Below, one piece after another: positions 18,784-27,449 of a stretch of DNA of 64,000 nt. This DNA comes from Lysobacter gummosus. Lineage in GTDB: Bacteria > Pseudomonadota > Gammaproteobacteria > Xanthomonadales > Xanthomonadaceae. Positions within the stretch are counted from its first letter, which is position 1. Each line of letters opens with the position of its first letter. Location of the stretch: positions 3,410,001-3,474,000 of the forward strand of contig NZ_CP011131.1 of NCBI RefSeq assembly GCF_001442805.1. Reading direction: 5' to 3'. The notes under the pieces were generated by a model, which was not told where the DNA came from, made no database searches, and was given only the letters and a program-made list of their open reading frames with translations. Position numbers and translations under genes: made by a program.

Positions 18784-18960
18784 GGCCTGCTCCCTGCAAT
18801 GGCGCTGCGCATCCGCCCTCTCCCGGCGTGAAGATCGCCGGAGTGTAAACCGGCGGCCGCGGCGGTTCCCGGGCGGATGGTCATGCTCGCGGTGGGGCTT
18901 CAGGGGCTCGGGATTCGTAAAAAGCGTAACGCTGGCGGTGGCAGCCGGCAGGCTTTCCCG

Positions 18961-19009
18961 ATTCCCGATTCCCGATTCCCGATTCCCGATTCCCGATTCC
19001 CGATTCCCG
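18961..19009 (+). repeat. Heptamer tandem repeat, ATTCCCG x7
   Basis: Seven perfect ATTCCCG units, with a partial eighth on the left, lie 80 bases before the dcp start codon and downstream of the divergent VOC gene start. The array is inside the shared promoter region. Confidence 0.97.
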
Positions 19010-19089
19010 AAGCCCCCATGCCTTTCGTCAGGGGCTCCTATGGCCCCCATCGGGTAGGCTTCCAGGTTCCTTTTGACGAGGTTCGTACG

Positions 19090-21315
19090 ATGAAGCATCC
19101 CCTCGCCGTGGCCCTGGCCGTGGCCCTGATCGCCACCGTGCCGGGCCTGGCCCACAATGCCCAGGCCCAGACGAAGACCGACAAAGCCGTGACCCAGACC
19201 ACCGCCTCGACCGCCGCCGCATCCAGCGCGAACCCGTTCTTCCAGCTCAGCCCGCTGCCGCTGCACTTCCCGCAGTTCGACAAGATCAAGGACAGCGACT
19301 TCGCTCCGGCCTTCGATCGCGGCATGGCCGACCAGATCAAGGAAATCGAGGCGATCGCGAACAACGCCGACGCCCCGACCTTCGACAACACCATCCTGGC
19401 GATGGAGCGCTCGGGCCAGATCCTCAGCCGCGCCGGCGCGACCTTCTTCAACCTCACCGGCACCGACACCAATCCGACCCGCGAGAATCTGCAGCAGGAA
19501 TACGCGCCCAAGCTGGCCGCGCACCGCGACGCGATCTCGCTGAACCCGAAGCTGTTCGCGCGCATCAAGAGCCTGTACGACCAGCGCGACAAGCTGGGCC
19601 TGGACGCCGAGGGCGTGCGCCTGGTCGAGCGTTACTACTCCGACTTCGTGCGCAGCGGCGCCAATCTGAACGACGCGCAGAAGACCCGGCTCAAGGCGAT
19701 CAACGCCGAACTGGCCGAGCTGGGCGCGAAGTTCAGCAAGAACGTGCTGGCCGAGGTCAAGGAATCGGCGATCGTCGTCGATACCAAGGAAGAGCTGGCC
19801 GGCCTGTCGGAAGAGCGCATCGCCGCCGCGGCCGAGGCCGCCAAGGGCCGCAAGCTGGAAGGCAAGTACCTGCTGACCCTGCTCAACACCACCGGCCAGC
19901 CGCCGGAGACCGACCTGACCAACCGCGCCCTGCGCGAGAAGCTGCACAAGGCCTCGATCGTGCGCGGCAGCCGCGGCAATCAGTACGACAACACCGCGAT
20001 CGTGTCCAAGGTCGTCACCCTGCGCGCCGAGCGCGCCAAGATGATGGGCTACCCGAACTACGCGGCCTACGTGCTGGAAGACGAAACCGCGAAGAACCCC
20101 GAGGCCGTCAACAAGATGCTCGGCCAGCTCGCCCCGGCCGCGGTCGCCAACGCCAAGCGCGAAGCCGCCGACCTGCAGGCGATGATCGACAAGGAGCAGG
20201 CCGCCAAGGGCGAGAAGAGCTTCCAGCTCGAACCCTGGGACTGGGCGTTCTACGCCGAGAAGGTGCGCAAGGAAAAGTTCGCCTTCGACGAGGCCGAGCT
20301 CAAGCCCTACTTCGAGATGAAGAACGTGCTGGAAAACGGCGTGTTCTACGCCGCCGGCCAGCTCTACGGCCTGAAGTTCAAGCAGCGCACCGACCTGCCG
20401 CTGTACCGCGACGACGTCACCGCCTACGACGTGTTCGACGCCAACGGCAAGCAGCTGGCGATCTTCATCGCCGACATGTACGCCCGCGACAGCAAGCGCG
20501 GCGGCGCCTGGATGAACTCCTATGTGGAGCAGTCCGAGCTGTTCGGCACCCTGCCGGTGGTGGCCAACCACCTCAATATCCCCAAGCCGCCGGCCGGCAA
20601 GCCGACGCTGATGACCTGGGACGAGGTCACCACCATGTTCCATGAGTTCGGCCATGCCCTGCACGGCATGTTCTCGAACGTGAAGTACCCGTACTTCTCC
20701 GGCACCAGCGTGCCGCGCGACTTCGTCGAGTTCCCCTCGCAGGTCAACGAGATGTGGGCCGACTGGCCGTCGGTGCTGGCCAACTACGCCAAGCATTACC
20801 AGACCGGCGCGCCGATGCCGAAGGAACTGCTCGACAAGGTGCTGGCGGCGTCCAAGTTCAACCAGGGTTTCACCACCACCGAGTATCTGGGCGCGGCGAT
20901 GCTGGACCAGAACTATCACCAGATCGGCGACGTGGGCCAGATTCCGGCGCCCAAGGACGTGATGGCCTTCGAAACCGCCTCGCTGAAGAAAGACGGTATC
21001 TACTACCCGCCGGTCCCGCCGCGTTACCGCACCCCGTATTTCAGCCACATCATGGGCGGCTACGCGGCCGGTTATTACGCCTATATCTGGTCCGAGGTGC
21101 TCGACGCCAATACCGTGGAATGGATCAAGCAGCACGGCGGCCTGACCCGCGAGAACGGCGACCGCTTCCGCGCCACCCTGCTCTCGCGCGGCGGCAGCAA
21201 GGACGCCCTGCAGCTGTTCCGGGACTTCTCCGGCCACGATCCGCAGATTCAACCGCTGCTGGAACGCCGCGGCCTGACCGCGCCGGCGCAGGCCGAGGGC
21301 TCGAAGAATAAATAA
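19090..21315 (+). CDS. dcp: Peptidyl-dipeptidase Dcp, M3 family zinc metallopeptidase
   Basis: The product has 741 residues from the ATG at 19090 (GACGAGG upstream). Residues 1 to about 27 form a signal peptide ending NAQAQ, so the enzyme is exported. The N-terminal region (SPLPLHFPQFDKIKDSD) and the central helical part match Dcp. The zinc site is His518-Glu-Phe-Gly-His522, with the third ligand Glu in the EFPSQVNEMW block. Dcp removes C-terminal dipeptides from peptides. An intrinsic terminator follows. The promoter region contains a heptamer array that could alter spacing if its copy number changes. Confidence 0.95.
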   Translation: MKHPLAVALAVALIATVPGLAHNAQAQTKTDKAVTQTTASTAAASSANPFFQLSPLPLHFPQFDKIKDSDFAPAFDRGMADQIKEIEAIANNADAPTFDNTILAMERSGQILSRAGATFFNLTGTDTNPTRENLQQEYAPKLAAHRDAISLNPKLFARIKSLYDQRDKLGLDAEGVRLVERYYSDFVRSGANLNDAQKTRLKAINAELAELGAKFSKNVLAEVKESAIVVDTKEELAGLSEERIAAAAEAAKGRKLEGKYLLTLLNTTGQPPETDLTNRALREKLHKASIVRGSRGNQYDNTAIVSKVVTLRAERAKMMGYPNYAAYVLEDETAKNPEAVNKMLGQLAPAAVANAKREAADLQAMIDKEQAAKGEKSFQLEPWDWAFYAEKVRKEKFAFDEAELKPYFEMKNVLENGVFYAAGQLYGLKFKQRTDLPLYRDDVTAYDVFDANGKQLAIFIADMYARDSKRGGAWMNSYVEQSELFGTLPVVANHLNIPKPPAGKPTLMTWDEVTTMFHEFGHALHGMFSNVKYPYFSGTSVPRDFVEFPSQVNEMWADWPSVLANYAKHYQTGAPMPKELLDKVLAASKFNQGFTTTEYLGAAMLDQNYHQIGDVGQIPAPKDVMAFETASLKKDGIYYPPVPPRYRTPYFSHIMGGYAAGYYAYIWSEVLDANTVEWIKQHGGLTRENGDRFRATLLSRGGSKDALQLFRDFSGHDPQIQPLLERRGLTAPAQAEGSKNK

Positions 21316-21345
21316 TTCAGCCTGACCCGACCGGTCTTGATAAAA

Positions 21346-21379
21346 AAGGCCGTCCACCTGTCCGGTGGGCGGCCTTTTC
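21346..21379 (+). terminator. Intrinsic terminator of dcp
   Basis: A 13-bp stem (AAGGCCGTCCACC with one mismatch in the complement) and a TGTC loop are followed by TTTTCT, 30 bases after the dcp stop codon. Confidence 0.85.
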
Positions 21380-21423
21380 TGCGTTTGAGGCCACATAGGG
21401 CACACCCAATTCGTTATCTCGAT

Positions 21424-21441
21424 CTAAATATTGATATTTAG
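21424..21441. promoter_or_regulatory. AT-rich palindrome upstream of the regulator gene
   Basis: CTAAATA-TTGA-TATTTAG has perfect 7-bp arms with a 4-base centre. It lies in an unusually AT-rich stretch (about 21405-21550) of this GC-rich window, 145 bases before the regulator start. It could be an operator or part of a promoter; no direct evidence links it to a protein. Confidence 0.5.
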
Positions 21442-21585
21442 TTCCACATTATTTACCCACTTTTTGTGAAGCCCGATCTATGTCACATTAGGTTTCAAGG
21501 GAGCCCCATTAACCTGATATTGGATATCGACGGCACTGTTTCCATAAGAAAACAGCTTGGAGTTCGATCAACAGGGGAGATCAGG

Positions 21586-22353
21586 ATGGCCGCTATCTCA
21601 GCAGTTCATTCCGGCAGTTCGAACCACTCCGCCGACAACCGCAACAACCGCCGCATCGCTGTAGTCGAACGCGACCCGAATCTGCGCCAGCAGATTCTGC
21701 ATTCGCTGCAGATGCGCCAGTTCGCGATCGTCGAATGCGCCAACGCCACCGCGCTCTACCGCAACCTGCTCAGCGCGCCGTGCGACATCGCGGTCATCGC
21801 CAGCGATCTGCCCGACGACAATCCACGCACCGTGGCGCTGCATCTGCGCCAACACTCCGACATCGGCATCGTCATGCTCGACGCCGACATCGCCAACGGC
21901 GGCCAGTCCGAGTCGTTCCATGATTTCGCCGACGCTTGCTTCGCCAAGCCGGTCGATCTCGACGGCCTGGCCGCGGTGATCACCGCCATGCACAGCCTCC
22001 AGCACCACATGCGCGCGATGCCCACCCGCACCAGCGCCGGGCAGCCGGATTGGGAACTGGCCCTGGACGGCTGGACGCTGCGCACGCCCGACGGCGCTTC
22101 GATCGACCTGAGCGCGCCCGAACGCAGCGTGTTGATGCGCCTGGTCAACACCGGCGCCGGCGGCCATCCGGTTTCGCACGACAGCCTGATCGGATCGCTG
22201 ACCAGCGACGTCTACGACTTCGATCCGCACCGTCTGGAGATGCTGATCTATCGACTGCGCAAGAAAGTGGCGGTGATGAGCCCGCTGCCTTTGCCGCTGC
22301 GCGCGGTGCGCGGCATGGGTTACCTGTGCACGATCATCCGCGCCAACAACTGA
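21586..22353 (+). CDS. OmpR-like response regulator with degenerate receiver
   Basis: The product has 255 residues from the ATG at 21586 (AGGGGAG upstream). A receiver-like domain spans about residues 22-135 and a winged-helix domain 150-255 (ERSVLMRLVNT, HRLEMLIYRLRKKV, AVRGMGYLC). The receiver keeps acidic residues at the start (VVERDP, Glu28 and Asp30) and the Lys-Pro pair (FAKPVD). The phosphoacceptor position, four residues before Pro76, is Ala72, and the usual Thr/Ser is Asp (VMLDAD). Phosphorylation is therefore doubtful unless Asp74 substitutes. No kinase gene adjoins it. A terminator separates it from the adhesin, which it may regulate. Confidence 0.88.
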   Translation: MAAISAVHSGSSNHSADNRNNRRIAVVERDPNLRQQILHSLQMRQFAIVECANATALYRNLLSAPCDIAVIASDLPDDNPRTVALHLRQHSDIGIVMLDADIANGGQSESFHDFADACFAKPVDLDGLAAVITAMHSLQHHMRAMPTRTSAGQPDWELALDGWTLRTPDGASIDLSAPERSVLMRLVNTGAGGHPVSHDSLIGSLTSDVYDFDPHRLEMLIYRLRKKVAVMSPLPLPLRAVRGMGYLCTIIRANN

Positions 22354-22395
22354 ACCATTCAGCGCCGCAAGCGCATCACAATGCTTGAACGCAAG

Positions 22396-22425
22396 ACGGC
22401 GGCCTCACCGGCCGCCGTTTTTTTT
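22396..22425 (+). terminator. Intrinsic terminator between the regulator and the adhesin
   Basis: A perfect 9-bp stem (ACGGCGGCC and its complement) with a 5-base loop is followed by eight T. It shows that the adhesin is transcribed from its own promoter in 22430-22650 and that an open frame extending upstream through this hairpin is not its true N-terminus. Confidence 0.9.
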
Positions 22426-22656
22426 CGCTCGCGCGCACTGCGATTTGGCGTGAGCGGTGGTGAGTGTGTTGCGCGATTCACGCGCCTAGCCTGCGATCGC
22501 CGAGGGCTGATCGTGCCAGCGAACGCGATAGCCAAGGCGTCGGGGGACGGGGGACACCATCGGGCCGCATCGCCCGGATCGGTTGCAACAGCGTTCGCAT
22601 ACGCTCAATCCCATCGAATGCCTATCGGCCTACCGAACACGCAGACGGAGGCTGTC

Positions 22657-25600
22657 ATGACCAGGCTCGACACGCACCAACGCAAGCACACGTCCACCTC
22701 TTCCACGTCCGCACGCGCGAAACTCTTGCGCGCATCGGTGTTGAGCTGGTGCATCGCCATCGGCATGACCACCCTGCCCGCGACCGCGGCCGAACTCGCC
22801 GCCGGCGCCTCGCCGGACCTCGAAAGCGTCGAATCCCAGCCTGCCGCCGACAGCGGCGAAGAATCCGCCACCACCGATCAGGCGCTCGACAGCGAAGCGC
22901 CGCTGCTGCCGCTGGTGTTCGACGGCATTCCCAATCGCGACACCTGGAGCTCGGCCAGCGCCTTCGACGGCGGCATGGTCTCGCCGATGAGCGTGATCGA
23001 ACCGCCGCCGGCCTTGAACAACACCCTGCCCGGCATCAGCGCCTACCTGAGCAACTGGCTGCTGGGCAACGATTACCAGGCCTGCGGCCTGCTCGGTTCG
23101 GGCTGTCTGACCATCGACCGCGCCAACTTCAACTACTCGTACCTGTCGCTGATCCTCAACCTGGTGCAGGCGCCGAACGTGGCGGACCTGGACGGCAACC
23201 AGCCGGCCAACCATCTGACCTTGATCGGCGCGGTGCAGTCCGACAGCTACATCCAGTTCCAGGACAGCAACTACACCGGCAACAACAACAACGCCTCGTG
23301 CGTGATCATCGGTCTGGCCTGCACCTGGCAGACCAACGCGGCGCAGAACAACCAGACCATCATCGGCGACGGCAGCTACGCCAACGGCTCCAACACCATC
23401 GTGATGGGCACCAACGCGCGTCACCAGTTGCCCACCATCACCGCCGCCGCGGCCGGCTTCACCGGCGGCCCCGACACCAACTACTCCGCGCGCCTGGGCA
23501 ATTCGGTGGTGATCGGCGACAACAGCTTCGGCAACGCCAATCGCCAGACCATCCTCGGCTTCGGCGCGACCTCCACGCACGCCAACAGCGTCGCGCTCGG
23601 CGCCGGTTCCTCCACTTCGGTCGGCGCGCAGGCCGCCTACGCCGCCTTCGGCCTGGTCGCGCCGCAGACCTCCTCCGGCGAAGTCTCGATCGGCTCGGCC
23701 GGCGCGACGCGCAAGCTCACCAACGTCGCCGCCGGCAGCAGCGGCACCGACGCGGTCAACCTCGCCCAGTTGCAGGGCGCGCTGTCCACCGCGGCATCGG
23801 ACCCGTTCTCGGTCAAGTACGACGACCTGGGCGGCATTCCGGACTTCGCCAACGTCACCCTGCAGGGAGCGGGCGGCACCACCATCTCGAACGTGCGCGC
23901 CGGCCTGATCGCCGCCGGCAGCACCCAGGCCGTGAACGGCAGCCAGGTGTCCGCGATCAGCCAGTCCAATGCGCAACATCTCGGCGGCGGCGCCACGGTG
24001 GCGGTGGACGGAACGATCACCGCGCCGAACTACGTCATCGAAGGCAACGGCTACAACAACGTCGGCTCGGCCCTGGCCGCGATCGACACCGGCCTGGCCA
24101 ATGCGGACGCCTTCGCGGTGCAGTACGACGACGACGGCGCCGGCAATCCGAACTACGGCGCGATCACCCTGCGCGGCCCGGCCGGCACCGGCACGCTGAT
24201 CGGCAACCTGGCCGCGGGCCAGATCGCCGCCGGCAGTCTGGAAGCGGTCAACGGCGGGCAGATCTTCGCGGTCGGCAGCGCCACCGCGGCGGTGTTCGGC
24301 GGCGGCGCCGCGTTCAACGCAGGCGGGACCTTCACCGCGCCCAACTACGTCATCGGCGGCACCGGCTACAACAACGTCGGCGCCGCGCTGGCCGCGCTCG
24401 ACAGCGGCCAGAGCACCGGCAACGCCTTCGCCGTGCAGTACGACGACGACGGCGCCGGCAATCCCGACTACGGCAACATCACCCTGCGCGGCCCGGCCGG
24501 CACCGGCACGGTGCTCGACAACCTCGCCAACGGCCAGATCGCCGCCGGCAGCCTGCAGGGCGTCAACGGCGGGCAGATCTTCGGCCTGGGCAGCTCGATC
24601 GCCAATCTGTTCGGCGGCGGCTCGGTGTTCAACGCCGGCGGCACCTTCACCGCGCCGAATTATCTGATCGGCGGCAACACCTATAACGATGTCGGCTCGG
24701 CGCTGACCGCGCTGGACGGCAACATCAACGGCGCCAACGCCTTCGCCGTGCAGTACGACGACGACGGCGCCGGCAATCCCGACTACGGCAACATCACCCT
24801 GCGCGGCCCGGCCGGCACCGGCACCGTGCTCGGCAACCTCGCCAACGGCCAGATCGGCGCCGGCAGCCTGGAAGCGGTCAACGGCGGGCAGATACACACC
24901 ATGGGCAGCGACCTGGCGTCGATCTTCGGCGGCGGCGCGTTGTTCAACGGTGGCGTCTTCGGGGCGCCGACCTTCACCGTGCAAGGCAGCGGCTACCAGA
25001 ACGTGGGCGCCGCCTTCGCCGCCGTCGATGCCAGCCTGACCAACATCAACAACCGCATCGACAACCTGCCGCCAGCGAGCACGCCCGATCCGCGCATCGC
25101 CATCGACGGCACCGGCAACGCTTCGGTCGCGGCCGGCTCGCGCGGCGTCGCGGTCGGCGCCAGTTCCAGCGCGGGCGGCAATCACGCCACCGCCATCGGC
25201 GGCGACAGTTACGCGGCCGGCGCCAACGACACCGCGATCGGCGGCAACGCCCGGGTCAACGCCGACGGCAGCACCGCGGTCGGCGCCAACACCACCATCG
25301 CGGCCGGCGCCACCAACGCCGTCGCGGTCGGCGAAGGCGCCAGCGTCAGCGCGGCCGGAGCGGTCGCGCTGGGCCAGGGCGCGGTGGCCGATCGCGCCAA
25401 CACGGTCTCGGTCGGCAACGCCGGGCAGCAGCGTCAGGTCGTCAACGTCGCCGCCGGCAGCCTGGACAACGATGCGGTCAACGTCGCCCAGCTCAAGGCC
25501 TCGCAGAACGGCACCGTGCGTTACGACACCAATGTCGATGGCAGCGTCAACAACAGCCAGGTCACCCTCAACAACGGCGGCGCGTCGGTCACCATCCGCA

Positions 25601-25974
25601 ACGTCCGCGCCGGCGTGTCCAATACCGATGCGGTCAACGTGCAGCAGCTCAACGAAGGCGTGAACCGCGCGATCACCGTGTCCAACACCTACACCGACAA
25701 CTGGGGCAACAACCTGCGCCGCGAGATCGGCCAGCTCGACGACAAGGCCAGCGCCGGCGTCGCCTCGGCGATGGCGGTCGCGGGCCTGCCGCAGTCGTAC
25801 ATGCCGGGCAAGAGCATGGCGGCGATCGCGGCGAGCAGTTTCCGCGGCGAGACCGGTTTCGCGATCGGCATCTCGACCATCACCGAGGACGGCCGCTACG
25901 TCTACAAGCTGTCGGGCAACAGCAACTCCAGGGGCGATGTCGGCGTCACGGTCGGCGCGGGCATCGTCTGGTGA
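22657..25974 (+). CDS. Trimeric autotransporter adhesin (YadA/Hia-like)
   Basis: The product has 1105 residues from the ATG at 22657, which has CGGAGG at the right distance. Residues 1 to about 45 are an extended signal peptide. Residues about 380-800 hold one diverged and three close modules of about 105 residues (repeated FAVQYDDDGAGNP and ITLRGPAGTGT motifs). Residues about 830-925 are YadA-head repeats (AIGG, AVGA and AVGE turns). Neck motifs NVAAGSLDNDAVNVAQL and NVRAGVSNTDAVNVQQL follow, then a short stalk. Residues about 1025-1105 are the membrane anchor (KASAGVASAMAVAGLPQ) ending in Trp. It should form a trimeric surface fibre for adhesion or autoagglutination. Confidence 0.95.
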   Translation: MTRLDTHQRKHTSTSSTSARAKLLRASVLSWCIAIGMTTLPATAAELAAGASPDLESVESQPAADSGEESATTDQALDSEAPLLPLVFDGIPNRDTWSSASAFDGGMVSPMSVIEPPPALNNTLPGISAYLSNWLLGNDYQACGLLGSGCLTIDRANFNYSYLSLILNLVQAPNVADLDGNQPANHLTLIGAVQSDSYIQFQDSNYTGNNNNASCVIIGLACTWQTNAAQNNQTIIGDGSYANGSNTIVMGTNARHQLPTITAAAAGFTGGPDTNYSARLGNSVVIGDNSFGNANRQTILGFGATSTHANSVALGAGSSTSVGAQAAYAAFGLVAPQTSSGEVSIGSAGATRKLTNVAAGSSGTDAVNLAQLQGALSTAASDPFSVKYDDLGGIPDFANVTLQGAGGTTISNVRAGLIAAGSTQAVNGSQVSAISQSNAQHLGGGATVAVDGTITAPNYVIEGNGYNNVGSALAAIDTGLANADAFAVQYDDDGAGNPNYGAITLRGPAGTGTLIGNLAAGQIAAGSLEAVNGGQIFAVGSATAAVFGGGAAFNAGGTFTAPNYVIGGTGYNNVGAALAALDSGQSTGNAFAVQYDDDGAGNPDYGNITLRGPAGTGTVLDNLANGQIAAGSLQGVNGGQIFGLGSSIANLFGGGSVFNAGGTFTAPNYLIGGNTYNDVGSALTALDGNINGANAFAVQYDDDGAGNPDYGNITLRGPAGTGTVLGNLANGQIGAGSLEAVNGGQIHTMGSDLASIFGGGALFNGGVFGAPTFTVQGSGYQNVGAAFAAVDASLTNINNRIDNLPPASTPDPRIAIDGTGNASVAAGSRGVAVGASSSAGGNHATAIGGDSYAAGANDTAIGGNARVNADGSTAVGANTTIAAGATNAVAVGEGASVSAAGAVALGQGAVADRANTVSVGNAGQQRQVVNVAAGSLDNDAVNVAQLKASQNGTVRYDTNVDGSVNNSQVTLNNGGASVTIRNVRAGVSNTDAVNVQQLNEGVNRAITVSNTYTDNWGNNLRREIGQLDDKASAGVASAMAVAGLPQSYMPGKSMAAIAASSFRGETGFAIGISTITEDGRYVYKLSGNSNSRGDVGVTVGAGIVW
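24109..25050 (+). repeat. Three near-identical 315 bp coding modules in the adhesin gene
   Basis: Modules start at 24109, 24424 and 24739, exactly 315 bases (105 codons) apart. Long stretches, such as the block encoding YDDDGAGNP(D/N)YG and the block encoding LRGPAGTGT, are almost identical at DNA level. A diverged fourth unit precedes them with a 306-base spacing. Confidence 0.93.
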
Positions 25975-26325
25975 ATGCCGGGATTAGGGATTCGGGATGG
26001 GGACAACAGCCCAGGTAGATCCTGCGCTAAGCGCGCTTTTACCAATCCCCAATCCCTATTCTCGAATGCCGGCTCCCAAGACCTCCCCCCGGCGGCCCAC
26101 GAGCTTCGGCTCGCGGGCAGCCAGGCCGCCCGGAGCGATCCGGGCGGCCTTCTTGTTTGCCGGAGCGGGCGCGGCTGGATGCCGCTCCTGCGCCGTTATC
26201 ATCAATAGGCCGGACGTGGATCGACGGCGTCGGGCCCGCAACCGTCCGTTCCGGGTTGCCCTTGGATCGCCGCCCCTTCGCCGCCATCTCAGAGCCGTGA
26301 ATCGACGCCAGCCATCGCCGCCCGC
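25975..26325. other. Intergenic region with terminator, no gene seen
   Basis: The gap after the adhesin contains an imperfect repeat (GGGATTAGGGATTCGGGATGG against CCAATCCCCAATCCCTATTC), the adhesin terminator, and about 165 bases that should contain the SIR2 gene promoter. No credible reading frame is present. Confidence 0.6.
26123..26158 (+). terminator. Intrinsic terminator of the adhesin gene
   Basis: A perfect 12-bp stem (AGGCCGCCCGGA and its complement) with a GCGA loop is followed by TTCTTGTTT, about 150 bases beyond the adhesin stop. Confidence 0.8.
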
Positions 26326-27165
26326 ATGAATTTGTCCACCGCCCACGACACCCACACCGCCGCGCAAGCGCTCTACGACTGGCTGCGCCCGCACCGGCGG
26401 GTGTTCGTGCTGACCGGCGCAGGCATCAGCACCGACTCAGGGATTCCGCACTACCGCGACGAAAGCGGCGCCTGGCAGCGCAAGCCGCCGATCGACCTGC
26501 GCGCCTTCGTCGGCGATGCGCGCGCGCGTTCGCGCTACTGGGCGCGCAGCTTCGTCGGCTGGCCGTCGTTCTCCGGCGCGCGACCCAATGCCGGACACGA
26601 CGCGCTGGCGCGCTGGCAGCAGCGCGAACCCGATCATGCGCTGGTGACGCAGAACGTCGATGGCCTGCACGCGCGTGCCGGCAGTCTCGAGGTGGTCGAT
26701 CTGCACGGCTGCCTGGACGAAGTGATCTGCCTGGACTGCGGCGCGCGGCAGGCGCGCGAAGCCCTGCAGCAGGAACTGGCGCAACGCAATCCCGATTGGG
26801 TTGGCCTGGACGCGGCCGCCCTGCCCGACGGCGACGCCGATCTGCAAGGGTTGGACTTCGACCGCTTCCACACGCCGGTGTGCGCGCAGTGCGGCGGCAT
26901 GGTCAAGCCCGATGTGGTGTTCTTCGGCGAGAACGTCCCGCGCGCGCGGGTGGCGGCGGCGCAGCAATCGCTGGCCGAAGCCGACGCGATGCTGGTGGTT
27001 GGCTCCTCGCTGATGGTCTATTCCGGGTTCCGCTTCGCCCGCGCGGCGCGCGAGGCTGGGTTGCCGTTGGCGCTGCTCAATCGCGGGGTGACGCGGGCGG
27101 ATGAGATCGCGACCTTGAAGTTGCAGGCCGATTGCGGAGCGACTTTGCAGGCTGCGTTGGCTTGA
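26326..27165 (+). CDS. SIR2-family NAD-dependent protein deacylase
   Basis: The product has 279 residues. The NAD-binding GAGIS motif is at residues 31-35, followed by SGIPHYRD. TQNVDGLH and the catalytic His in DLHGCLDEV follow. Four cysteines in CLDC and CAQC pairs form the structural zinc site, and the GSSLMVYSG block closes the NAD site. The family removes acyl groups from lysines, releasing nicotinamide and O-acyl-ADP-ribose, in the cytoplasm. It is intact and stands alone. The last 100 bases use a looser codon bias than the body of the gene. Confidence 0.94.
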   Translation: MNLSTAHDTHTAAQALYDWLRPHRRVFVLTGAGISTDSGIPHYRDESGAWQRKPPIDLRAFVGDARARSRYWARSFVGWPSFSGARPNAGHDALARWQQREPDHALVTQNVDGLHARAGSLEVVDLHGCLDEVICLDCGARQAREALQQELAQRNPDWVGLDAAALPDGDADLQGLDFDRFHTPVCAQCGGMVKPDVVFFGENVPRARVAAAQQSLAEADAMLVVGSSLMVYSGFRFARAAREAGLPLALLNRGVTRADEIATLKLQADCGATLQAALA

Positions 27166-27205
27166 TGGTTCGCTGGTTCGAGTTCGGGGATAGCGAACGC
27201 GGCGG

Positions 27206-27430
27206 CTGAGCGAAAAGCATCGGGCCTGAAAGGCCCTCCCACAAAAGACCTCGGCGCTCTGTCTTTGGCTTGGTGTTCGCTGGTTCGTGTTCGGAGTATC
27301 GAACGCAACAGCTGGCCGAAAAGCATCGGGCCTGAAAGGCCCTCCCACAACAACCCCATCGGCTACGACGCTCGCGGAGCGCCGAGATCTTTTGTGGGAG
27401 GGCCCTTCAGGCCCGATGCTTTCGGCTCAG
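27206..27430. repeat. CTCCCACAAAAGACC family, two direct and one inverted unit
   Basis: Units CGAAAAGCATCGGGCCTGAA plus AGGCCCTCCCACAA occur at about 27211 and 27323 in direct orientation and as a complement at about 27385-27430. The outer two form a long hairpin (arms of about 45 bases) between the convergent SIR2 and GDPD genes, where it could act as a two-way terminator. Confidence 0.88.
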
Positions 27431-27449
27431 CTCGTGCCGAAGCCCGATC

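Noticed and set aside
18397..21405. Minus-strand 1002-codon frame fusing antisense dcp with the VOC protein
   Set aside because: Only the last 128 codons, from the Met at 18783, encode a recognisable domain; the rest is antisense to dcp and crosses the heptamer array.
22381..22656. Upstream extension of the adhesin frame
   Set aside because: It would read through a strong intrinsic terminator; the ATG at 22657 has a good ribosome site and a signal peptide follows.
22630..25185. Minus-strand open frame of 851 codons antisense to the adhesin
   Set aside because: It mirrors the adhesin modules as repetitive Ala/Gly/Arg text and lacks any domain.
27166..27180. tRNA-like T-arm motif (GGTTCGAGTTC) after the SIR2 gene
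   Set aside because: No cloverleaf or acceptor stem can be built around it.
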